Source of the DNA: an uncultured Actinomycetes bacterium
GTDB taxonomy: Bacteria; Actinomycetota; Thermoleophilia; Gaiellales; Gaiellaceae
NCBI GenBank assembly: GCA_903930195.1
Contig: CAIYXH010000092.1
Coordinates: 1 to 10,604, forward strand
DNA length: 10,604 nucleotides
Reading direction: 5' to 3'
Part shown: positions 5,523 through 10,604 of the stretch, in pieces
How the letters are laid out: every line of letters starts with the position of its first letter
Numbering within the stretch: position 1 is the stretch's first letter
Program-made: the position numbers and the translations under genes
The notes under the pieces: model-generated
The model's database searches: none
Told to the model about the DNA's origin: nothing
What the model saw: only the letters and a program-made list of their open reading frames with translations

Positions 5523-6151
5523 TCAGGCGAACTGGAACGTGCGGGCGATCGAGTCGAAGATCGTCGCCTTGCTCAGATAGCTCGCGTCGATCACGAACTC
5601 GATCTCGAAGACCCGCTTGCCGTCGGGGATCAGGTACAGCTCCCGCCCGATCGTGACGTCGCCGTCCGGCACCGTCGACTCGATCAGCGACGCCTTGGCG
5701 GCGGGCAGCGTCACGGTCTTCGGGACGGTGACCTTCGAGCCCTTCGTCCCCGACATCTCGTTCGCGAAGTAGTCGCCGAGCGTCGTCAGATCCTTCGCGC
5801 CGTAGGACTTCGACGTCTTCACCGCGTTGACGAGCACCTCGGGCTCGGGATACGCCCCTGCCGAGTAGAGGAACGCCTGCAGCGTGAACCCGGTGATGTT
5901 CTCCGGCTCGTAGGTGACGAGGTTCGTGAACGCCGTCGCGAGCCCCGGGTTCGTCTTCTTCACGGCCTTCGCCTTTGCCTTGACCCCTGCAACGGTGCGG
6001 GGAACGAGGTGCCACGTCGAGGGGATCACGATGCTGACCCGTCCTTCGTGTCGATGTAGCGCGTGCTCTTCGGCGTGGCCGCGGTCGCAGCCGCAGTCGC
6101 CACGACGGCGGTCAGGGCGACGGCCAGGAGGACGACGAGGCGAGATCTCAT
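5523..6151 (-). pseudogene. Secreted protein gene with a one-base frameshift (PsbP-like/DUF1795-like, tentative)
   Basis: The reverse strand from ATG 6151 encodes a clean signal peptide (MRSRLVVLLAVALTAVVATA, then AATAATPKS), then STRYIDTKDG, and hits TGA at 6026. The next frame continues at the same place with VSIVIPSTWHLVPRT and runs to the TGA at 5523. Restoring one G in the GGG run at 6038-6040 joins both parts as DTKDG-VSIVIPSTW in a 209-residue secreted protein. Features are a basic patch AGVKAKAKAVKK near the start of the mature part and an ending ATIFDSIARTFQF. Opening with SIVIPSTW and closing with a helix of this kind recalls small PsbP/DUF1795-like exported proteins; I am not sure of this. 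It could be a real mutation, phase variation or a sequencing or assembly error. No good ribosome-binding site or standard -10 box precedes ATG 6151. Confidence 0.75.
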
Positions 6152-6205
6152 CCCGTCGTGGTAGCACGCGCCTTTCGCCGTGTCGAACTGTGACCCCTGG
6201 TGCTC

Positions 6206-6211
6206 TACGCT
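6206..6211 (+). promoter_or_regulatory. -10 box of the cupin gene
   Basis: TACGCT, in the recurring octamer CTACGCTG, precedes the GGGAGG ribosome-binding site by 19 nt. Initiation near 6218 would leave a leader of about 25 nt. This excludes the more upstream GTG at 6180 as a start. Confidence 0.5.
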
Positions 6212-6230
6212 GTCGCCGTACGCGACCCGA

Positions 6231-6236
6231 GGGAGG
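6231..6236 (+). promoter_or_regulatory. Ribosome-binding site deciding the cupin start
   Basis: GGGAGG ends 6 nt before GTG 6243, an ideal spacing. The in-frame ATG at 6237 touches the site directly and is therefore a poor start. Confidence 0.6.
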
Positions 6237-6242
6237 ATGGGA

Positions 6243-6878
6243 GTGGCAGAGGACGAGACCATCGACGAGGCGCCCGCCGAGGCGGAGGCCGACGAGACCA
6301 CCGGCGGTGACCTGCCGTGGGGTTGGGAGGAGGCCGGGACCGACGAGTCCGCCGACGACAGCTACGCCGTCGAGATCTGGAACGACTACGACCCGTCGAT
6401 GCGGTTCGTCGTCGTCTACACGGTCGGCGAGGCGCAGGGCGCGAAGGAAGGCACCGTCTCGTTCACGGTGATCGAGCCCGGCAAGCACACGGGGCTCCAC
6501 CACGACAACGCCGAGGAGATCCTCTATGTCTCCGAGGGTGTCGGCGAGGCGTTCGTCAGCGGGCATCAGGTCAAGCTCGAGGCGGGCAGCTTCTACGTCA
6601 TCGCGCGCGAGACCGGCCATGACATCTACGCGTACGGCGACACGGAGCTCAAGTTCCTCTCGTTCCACGCGGTGCCCGAGGTCGTGAGCTCGTTCCAGAT
6701 GCCGATCCTGCCGATCGGGGGGACGGAGCTCAGCTCGAAGCCACCGGCACGGCCTGAGGTCATCCAGCCGACGATCGAGGAGCTCGACCCGAACAACCTG
6801 CCGGCCGACTTCCCCTTCTCGCTCGAGGAGCTGGGCATGGCGGGCGCGCCGGAGGGCGAAGGAGAGCAGGCGGAGTAG
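6243..6878 (+). CDS. Cupin-domain protein with acidic N-terminus
   Basis: The product is 211 residues. Residues 1-49 are strongly acidic and probably unstructured. A single cupin barrel follows (about 50-150). Motif 1 is PGKHTGLHHDNAEEILYVSEG (79-99), with H86, H87, E92 and the closing G99. Motif 2 is AGSFYVIARETGHDIYAYGD, with H126. The usual HxH spacing is changed (LHH or HHD), and the PxG of motif 2 is missing, so metal binding may use a modified set of ligands. The tail (about 160-211) is again rich in Pro, Glu and Asp. No signal peptide is present, so it is likely cytoplasmic. Cupins range from dioxygenases and isomerases to sugar-binding sensors, and I cannot assign a reaction. GTG 6243 is chosen from the GGGAGG 6 nt upstream. 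tRNA-Leu starts 6 nt after the stop and may be co-transcribed. Confidence 0.82.
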   Translation: MAEDETIDEAPAEAEADETTGGDLPWGWEEAGTDESADDSYAVEIWNDYDPSMRFVVVYTVGEAQGAKEGTVSFTVIEPGKHTGLHHDNAEEILYVSEGVGEAFVSGHQVKLEAGSFYVIARETGHDIYAYGDTELKFLSFHAVPEVVSSFQMPILPIGGTELSSKPPARPEVIQPTIEELDPNNLPADFPFSLEELGMAGAPEGEGEQAE

Positions 6879-6884
6879 CCGCGC

Positions 6885-6968
6885 GCGGGCGTGGCGGAAT
6901 TGGCAGACGCTCCGGTTTTAGGTCCCGGTGGGCTTCGGCTCTTGGAGGTTCGACCCCTCTCGCCCGCA
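6885..6968 (+). tRNA. tRNA-Leu(UAG)
   Basis: This is a class II tRNA. The acceptor GCGGGCG pairs with CGCCCGC (6961-6967), with discriminator A6968. TGGCGGAATTGGCAGACGC is the characteristic leucine D arm. The anticodon loop TTTAGGT gives anticodon TAG. The long variable arm GGGC-TTCG-GCTC is followed by the T stem GGAGG/CCTCT around TTCGACC. The anticodon stem CCGGT/CCCGG has a T-C mismatch next to the loop. CCA is not encoded. No TANNNT box is visible between the cupin stop and the tRNA, so it is probably transcribed with that gene. Confidence 0.93.
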
Positions 6969-6997
6969 TGCACTCCGCTTCACGGCAAGCTGCGTTT

Positions 6998-7507
6998 CTA
7001 CGGCAGGAACAGCGCGATCTCGGACACCGGCTTGCGCTCCTTGGCGGCCGGCTCCGAGACGGGGGTGCCGAGGTGGATCAGGCCGACGAGTTCCTCGTCC
7101 GCCTCCATCCCGACGGCCTCGCGGCCCGGCTGTTCGCGGAGGAGCTTCGGGGTGCGCCAGTACGACGCGAGCCCGCGTGCGTGCGCGGCGAGCAGCAGGT
7201 TCTGGACGGCGCTCGCGGCCGCGAGCCGGTCTTCGGCCTCGGTGTAGGGGTCGCCGTTCAGCTTCACCGTCGCGACGACGAGGGTCGGCGCGCGGCGGAG
7301 CTTCTCGAGCTCGCCCGGGCCGCCGGCGGCGGCAAGCTGCGCAACCGTCTCCGGTCCAAGCACCCGAAAACGCCAGGGCTCGGTGAGGAAGTGATTCGGC
7401 GCCCAGCGGGCCAGCTCGAAGAGCTCCTCGAGCACGGCGCGGGGTACCGGATCGGGGCCGTAGGCCTTGTGCGTGCGTCGTGTCCGGATCGCGGCGTCGA
7501 GGTCCAT
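6998..7507 (-). CDS. Nitroreductase-family flavoprotein (YdjA-like)
   Basis: The product is 169 residues, cytoplasmic, short for a family usually near 180-220. The N-terminal FMN-phosphate-binding pattern is AIRTRRTHKAYGPDPVP (6-22), followed by LARWAPNHFLTEPWRFRVLG (32-51), typical of the YdjA-like subgroup. ASAVQNLLLAAHARGLASYW (98-117) forms the central dimer helix, and GLIHLGTP (142-149) is the conserved late strand. The family uses FMN and NAD(P)H to reduce nitro compounds, quinones or enones as a dimer; the natural substrate is unknown. ATG 7507 is chosen because it begins the conserved domain and lies 7 nt after a TACGGT -10 box. The open frame to 7771 would overlap tig in antisense and add no conserved sequence. 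The gene is divergent from tig. Confidence 0.88.
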   Translation of the reverse strand: MDLDAAIRTRRTHKAYGPDPVPRAVLEELFELARWAPNHFLTEPWRFRVLGPETVAQLAAAGGPGELEKLRRAPTLVVATVKLNGDPYTEAEDRLAAASAVQNLLLAAHARGLASYWRTPKLLREQPGREAVGMEADEELVGLIHLGTPVSEPAAKERKPVSEIALFLP

Positions 7508-7514
7508 GGCGGCC

Positions 7515-7520
7515 ACCGTA
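7515..7520 (-). promoter_or_regulatory. -10 box of the nitroreductase gene (leaderless type)
   Basis: On the reverse strand TACGGT is followed by 7 nt and ATG 7507, the same leaderless-type geometry seen at four other genes here. Confidence 0.5.
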
Positions 7521-7553
7521 TCGAGGGAAGGGCGCGTGAGGCATGCCTTCGGG

Positions 7554-7559
7554 CAGAAT
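7554..7559 (+). promoter_or_regulatory. Possible -10 box of the tig-clpP-clpX operon
   Basis: CAGAAT would place initiation near 7566 and give a short leader containing GGAGGG. It does not fit the TANNNT pattern of the other promoters and no -35 is evident, so this is weak. It is the only AT-rich hexamer in the 63 nt between the nitroreductase -10 and the tig start. Confidence 0.25.
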
Positions 7560-7571
7560 GGGCCGGCGAAT

Positions 7572-7577
7572 GGAGGG
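7572..7577 (+). promoter_or_regulatory. Ribosome-binding site of tig
   Basis: GGAGGG ends 6 nt before ATG 7584, fixing this start over the longer in-frame extension back to 7467, which lies antisense to the nitroreductase start. Confidence 0.65.
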
Positions 7578-7583
7578 CAGCAG

Positions 7584-8918
7584 ATGAACACCACAGTTGA
7601 AGAGCTCGGCGGCGACCGCATCCGCCTCACGATCGAAGTTCCCGCGCACGACATCCAGCACGCCGTCGCCCATGCGACGAGCGATCTGTCCGCGAGCGTC
7701 CGGGTCCCGGGCTTCCGCCAGGGCAAGGTGCCGCCCCAGGTTCTGCTGGCGAAGATCGGCAAGCAGCGCATCTACAGCGAGGCCGTCGACTCGCACATCG
7801 GCAACTGGTTCTGGAGCGCCGCCCGCAACACGCGCATGCGCCCCGTCGAGTCGCCGGCGTACGACTACGAGCTGCCGACCGCCGAGGACGCCGACTGGAC
7901 GTTCACGGCCGAGTTCGGCGTGCAGCCGCTCCCCGAGCCGGCCGACTGGAAGACCCTCGAGGCGCCGAAGCTCGATGTCGACGTGCCGGAGGAGTTCGTC
8001 GACCGTCAGCTCGAAGCGCTCCAGGGCACGAGCTCCGATCTCTCCGCCGTCGACGGCCGCATCGCCCGCACGGGTGACGTCGCCGTCGTCGACATCGTCT
8101 CCGACAGCGGTCAGGGCCAGCGCGCCTACGTCGTCGAGCTCGGCCAGGACCGGCTCGTCGAGGAGCTCGAGCGCGGAATCCGCGAGCTCGAGCCCGGCGG
8201 CAGCACCGAGGTCAGCTGGGATCTCGGCCAGGGCACCGGAACGCGGGGCGCGAAGGTCACGCTCACCGAGCTCTACGAGCGCGTGCTGCCCCCGATCGAC
8301 GACGAGCTGGCGAAGTCCCTCACCGAGTTCGACACCCTCGACGAGCTCAAGACCGATGTCGAGCGCCGGATCCGCGAGCAGCTCGAGGAGGAGGCCGAGG
8401 CGCGGTTCCGCTCGGCCGCCGTCGACGAGCTCGTCAAGGCCTCGAAGGTCGAGCCGGCCCGGCTCGTCGTCGAGGTGCGGACGCGCGAGCTGATCAACGC
8501 GTTCCTGCATCAGCTCGAGTCGCGCGGGATCGATCCCGGCGCCTACCTGCAGGCCACCGGCCTCACGGGAGCCGATCTCGAGCAGCGGCTGCGTGCCGAG
8601 GCGGCCGGCGCGGTTGCGCGCGAGCTCGTCCTCGAGGCCGTTGCGAACAAGCTCGGCATCGAGGTCTCGGACGACGACATCCGCGCCGAGCTCCGCGAGG
8701 AAGGCGAGTCCGACGAGGACATCGAAGAGTTCATGGCGCACGGCGGACCCGAGCGGATCCGCCCCGACCTCCGGCTGCGGAAGGCGATGGACCGCGTCGC
8801 CGCGGAGGTCACGCCGATCGCGCCCGAGCTCGCAGAGGCGCGCGACAGCATCTGGACGCCCGAGAAGGAAGCAGGGGCAGCGTCCGGCGAGACGAAGATC
8901 TGGACACCCGGAAGCTAG
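7584..8918 (+). CDS. tig: Trigger factor (ribosome-associated chaperone)
   Basis: The product is 444 residues. The ribosome-docking signature GFRQGKVP is at 43-50 within the N-terminal domain (1 to about 115). A reduced FKBP-like PPIase domain follows at about 155-235, then a long helical C-terminal chaperone domain. Trigger factor binds the ribosome exit tunnel and shields emerging chains. The PPIase segment is shorter than in E. coli. The VDGxxFEGG-type stretch is lost, and the stretch matching RMIPGFEDGI is RLVEELERGI, so the aromatic residue needed for isomerase activity is apparently Leu195. Catalysis may be absent while chaperoning remains. The last 25 residues contain two IWTP motifs. 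The start is set by GGAGGG 6 nt upstream. It is the first gene of the tig-clpP-clpX operon, 17 nt before clpP. Confidence 0.93.
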   Translation: MNTTVEELGGDRIRLTIEVPAHDIQHAVAHATSDLSASVRVPGFRQGKVPPQVLLAKIGKQRIYSEAVDSHIGNWFWSAARNTRMRPVESPAYDYELPTAEDADWTFTAEFGVQPLPEPADWKTLEAPKLDVDVPEEFVDRQLEALQGTSSDLSAVDGRIARTGDVAVVDIVSDSGQGQRAYVVELGQDRLVEELERGIRELEPGGSTEVSWDLGQGTGTRGAKVTLTELYERVLPPIDDELAKSLTEFDTLDELKTDVERRIREQLEEEAEARFRSAAVDELVKASKVEPARLVVEVRTRELINAFLHQLESRGIDPGAYLQATGLTGADLEQRLRAEAAGAVARELVLEAVANKLGIEVSDDDIRAELREEGESDEDIEEFMAHGGPERIRPDLRLRKAMDRVAAEVTPIAPELAEARDSIWTPEKEAGAASGETKIWTPGS

Positions 8919-8926
8919 GGAAGGTA

Positions 8927-8931
8927 GGAGG
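8927..8931 (+). promoter_or_regulatory. Ribosome-binding site of clpP
   Basis: GGAGG lies in the 17-nt tig-clpP gap, 4 nt before GTG 8936. The spacing is short but usable. The alternative ATG at 8954 would remove the conserved LVP segment. Confidence 0.55.
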
Positions 8932-8935
8932 CACA

Positions 8936-9550
8936 GTGAGTCCTTTGGTACCGATGGTGGTCGAGCAGACGTCTCGCGGCGAGCGAGCGTTCGACATCTA
9001 TTCACGTCTACTCGCCGAGCGCATCGTCTTCCTCGGAACGCCCGTGGACGACCAGATCGCCAACCTCGTGATCGCCCAGCTCCTGCATCTGGAGTCGGAC
9101 GATCCCGACAAGGACATCTTCCTCTACATCAACTCGCCGGGCGGCTCGGTCTACGCCGGCCTCGCGATCTACGACACGATGCAGTTCATCAAGCCGGACG
9201 TGCAGACCATCTGCGTCGGCATCGCGATGAGCATGGGTTCGCTGCTTCTTTCCGGCGGCGCGAAAGGAAAGCGGATGGCGCTCCCGAATTCACGGATCCT
9301 GATCCATCAGGTGTCCGGCGGGTTCTCCGGCCAGGGCACCGACATCGAGATCCAGGCCCGCGAGGTCATCGGCCTCAAGCGCCGCCTGGAGGAGATCTAC
9401 TCGATCCACACCGGCAAGCCGATCGAGGAAGTGTCACGAGACATGGAACGCGACTTCTTCATGAGCCCCCAGGAAGCGACCGAGTACGGGATCATCGACA
9501 CGGTGATCACGCACCGCGACGTCGCCTCGCGCCCGGAGAAGTCGGCCTAG
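8936..9550 (+). CDS. clpP: ATP-dependent Clp protease proteolytic subunit
   Basis: The product is 204 residues. It forms the tetradecameric serine protease barrel that degrades chains fed by ClpX or ClpC. The catalytic triad is visible: S99 in GIAMSMGS, H124 in SRILIHQ and D173 in MERDFFMS. LVPMVVEQTSRGERAFDIYSR at the N-terminus provides the axial loop region and hydrophobic docking surface, and YINSPGGSVYAG (64-75) supplies the oxyanion-hole glycines. Length is normal, with a short extra tail after ITHRD. The GTG start aligns with the mature N-terminus of other ClpPs, so little or no propeptide is expected. It lies between tig (17 nt) and clpX (30 nt), the usual bacterial order. Actinobacteria often carry a second clpP next to this one; none is present between tig and clpX here. 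Confidence 0.96.
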   Translation: MSPLVPMVVEQTSRGERAFDIYSRLLAERIVFLGTPVDDQIANLVIAQLLHLESDDPDKDIFLYINSPGGSVYAGLAIYDTMQFIKPDVQTICVGIAMSMGSLLLSGGAKGKRMALPNSRILIHQVSGGFSGQGTDIEIQAREVIGLKRRLEEIYSIHTGKPIEEVSRDMERDFFMSPQEATEYGIIDTVITHRDVASRPEKSA

Positions 9551-9566
9551 CGGCTTCACGCGCGCT

Positions 9567-9571
9567 GGGGA
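9567..9571 (+). promoter_or_regulatory. Ribosome-binding site of clpX
   Basis: GGGGA lies 9 nt before ATG 9581 in the 30-nt clpP-clpX gap. The sequence is imperfect but well placed. Confidence 0.4.
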
Positions 9572-9580
9572 CCGCAGACA

Positions 9581-10604
9581 ATGGCGCGCGCAAGCGACGG
9601 CAACGAGCAGCTTCTCTGCAGCTTCTGCGGAAAGTCGCAGCGGCAGGTCAAGAAGCTGATCGCCGGTCCCGGCGTCTACATCTGCGACGAGTGCATCGAT
9701 CTCTGCAACGAGATCATCGACGAGGAGCTCACGACCCCGTCGACGCTCGACCTCGAGAACCTGCCGCGCCCGATGGAGATCTACGCGCTCCTGAACGAGT
9801 ACGTCGTCTCGCAGGAGGAGGCCAAGCGCTCGCTCGCAGTGGCGGTCTACAACCACTACAAGCGCGTCCAGATGAGCTCGGAGGACGGCGAGGTCGAGCT
9901 GCAGAAGTCGAACATCCTCCTGCTCGGCCCGACGGGCTGCGGGAAGACGCATCTCGCCCAGACGCTCGCCCGGCTGATCAACGTGCCGTTCGCGATCGCC
10001 GACGCCACCGCGCTCACCGAGGCCGGGTACGTCGGCGAGGACGTCGAGAACATCATCCTGAAGTTGCTGCAGGCGGCCGGCGGCGACATCGAGAAGTGCC
10101 AGCAGGGGATCATCTACATCGACGAGATCGACAAGATCTCGCGCAAGGACGAGAACCCGTCGATCACGCGCGACGTCTCGGGGGAAGGCGTGCAGCAGGC
10201 GCTCTTGAAGATCCTCGAAGGCACCGTCGCCAACGTGCCCCCGCAGGGCGGGCGCAAGCACCCGCACCAGGAGTTCTACCAGGTCGACACGACCAACGTG
10301 CTCTTCATCTGCGGCGGCGCGTTCGTGGGCCTCGAGAAGGTCATCGAGCGCCGGATCGGCAAGAAGACCCTGGGCTTCAAGGCCGACGTCAAGGTGCGCG
10401 ACAGCCGCGACGTGGGCACGACGCTCGAGCGCCTGGAGCCCGAGGACCTGATCAAGTACGGGCTGATCCCGGAATTCGTCGGGCGGCTGCCCGTCCTCGG
10501 GACGCTGCACGAGCTCGACAAGTCGGCGCTCATGCAGATCCTGATCGAGCCGAAGAACGCGATCACCAAGCAGTACCAGCGGCTCTTCGAGTACGAGAAC
10601 GCCA
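9581..10604 (+). CDS. clpX: ATP-dependent Clp protease ATP-binding subunit ClpX (3' end outside window)
   Basis: 341 residues are visible from ATG 9581, and the reading frame is open at the window end. Complete ClpX is about 420 residues, so most of the C-terminal small domain is missing. The N-terminal zinc domain has C13-x2-C16 and C35-x2-C38. Walker A is GPTGCGKT (116-123), the pore-1 loop is GYVG (149-152), and Walker B is GIIYIDE (176-182). The RKH pore loop is at 225-227. The ClpP-docking loop carries LGF (264-266) in place of the IGF of E. coli. The arginine finger is R302 in GLIPEFVGR. ClpX hexamers unfold tagged or damaged proteins and pass them into ClpP. It sits 30 nt after clpP, presumably in the same transcript. 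Confidence 0.97.
   Translation, partial: MARASDGNEQLLCSFCGKSQRQVKKLIAGPGVYICDECIDLCNEIIDEELTTPSTLDLENLPRPMEIYALLNEYVVSQEEAKRSLAVAVYNHYKRVQMSSEDGEVELQKSNILLLGPTGCGKTHLAQTLARLINVPFAIADATALTEAGYVGEDVENIILKLLQAAGGDIEKCQQGIIYIDEIDKISRKDENPSITRDVSGEGVQQALLKILEGTVANVPPQGGRKHPHQEFYQVDTTNVLFICGGAFVGLEKVIERRIGKKTLGFKADVKVRDSRDVGTTLERLEPEDLIKYGLIPEFVGRLPVLGTLHELDKSALMQILIEPKNAITKQYQRLFEYENA

Noticed and set aside
3959..5656. A 565-residue plus-strand frame overlapping the MFS gene
   Set aside because: Arg-, Ala- and Pro-rich shadow frame. The overlapping frame has all MFS motifs.
7467..7583. 39-residue upstream extension of trigger factor
   Set aside because: It overlaps the divergent nitroreductase start and promoter. 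GGAGGG at 7572-7577 points to ATG 7584.
7508..7771. Upstream extension of the nitroreductase into tig
   Set aside because: The added residues are antisense tig. The conserved domain and -10 box both indicate ATG 7507.
6918..9005. A 695-residue reverse-strand frame antisense to tig
   Set aside because: Its composition is the Leu/Glu/Asp/Arg-rich pattern of the complement of a high-GC gene. It ends in antisense tRNA-Leu (SNLQEPKPTGT), and tig is unmistakable on the other strand.
9551..9580. Second promoter or terminator between clpP and clpX
   Set aside because: The 30-nt gap holds only a weak ribosome-binding site. No hairpin and no TANNNT box are seen.
9434..10510. A 358-residue reverse-strand frame opposite clpX
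   Set aside because: It is the complement of clearly conserved clpP and clpX coding sequence, with no recognisable domain.
1..10604. CRISPR array, toxin-antitoxin pair, defence island, prophage or biosynthetic cluster
   Set aside because: No spaced repeats, no nuclease, transposase or synthase genes. All genes are housekeeping or common small families.

Overview
The window looks like a chromosomal segment of a high-GC actinobacterium (GC is roughly two thirds by eye). Third positions are strongly G/C, and GTG and TTG starts are frequent. Most genes and tRNAs carry a TANNNT -10 box, often only 7-8 bases before the start codon, which suggests leaderless transcription. All five tRNAs lack an encoded CCA. 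This fits Actinomycetota, perhaps a deep-branching class such as Thermoleophilia, but the class is inference because no rRNA marker is present.

Layout, left to right. (1) 1-370, minus: N-terminal part of an M29-type metallo-aminopeptidase. (2) 458-844, plus: small lipoprotein. (3) 837-1586, minus: CtaG-type cytochrome c oxidase assembly membrane protein, overlapping the lipoprotein tail by 8 nt. (4) 1609-1679, plus: tRNA-Gly(UCC), sharing overlapping -10 boxes with the divergent ctaG-like gene. (5) 1679-3187, minus: GT-C-fold polytopic glycosyltransferase whose stop codon overlaps the last base of tRNA-Gly. (6) 3253-3563, plus: tRNA-Arg(UCU), tRNA-His(GUG) and tRNA-Arg(UCG), each with its own -10 box. 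(7) 3631-4020, plus: small four-helix membrane protein, with a 16-nt perfect palindrome over its presumed -35 region. (8) 4083-5513, plus: 14-helix-type MFS drug exporter. (9) 5523-6151, minus: secreted protein interrupted by an apparent one-base deletion. (10) 6243-6878, plus: cupin protein, with tRNA-Leu(UAG) 6 nt downstream. (11) 6998-7507, minus: nitroreductase. (12) 7584-10604, plus: tig-clpP-clpX, the conserved protein folding and degradation operon, with clpX cut by the window edge.

Only tig-clpP-clpX forms a clear functional unit: trigger factor binds nascent chains at the ribosome, ClpX unfolds substrates, and ClpP degrades them. The rest is a tightly packed housekeeping neighbourhood with single-gene units, divergent promoters and almost no intergenic space. 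No gap without a gene or tRNA exceeds 300 bases. I see no insertion sequence, prophage, CRISPR array, defence island or clearly new multi-gene system. The points most worth a second look are the frameshifted secreted gene, the shared divergent -10 element, the recurring leaderless-type promoter, the -35 palindrome and the apparently degenerate PPIase site in trigger factor.
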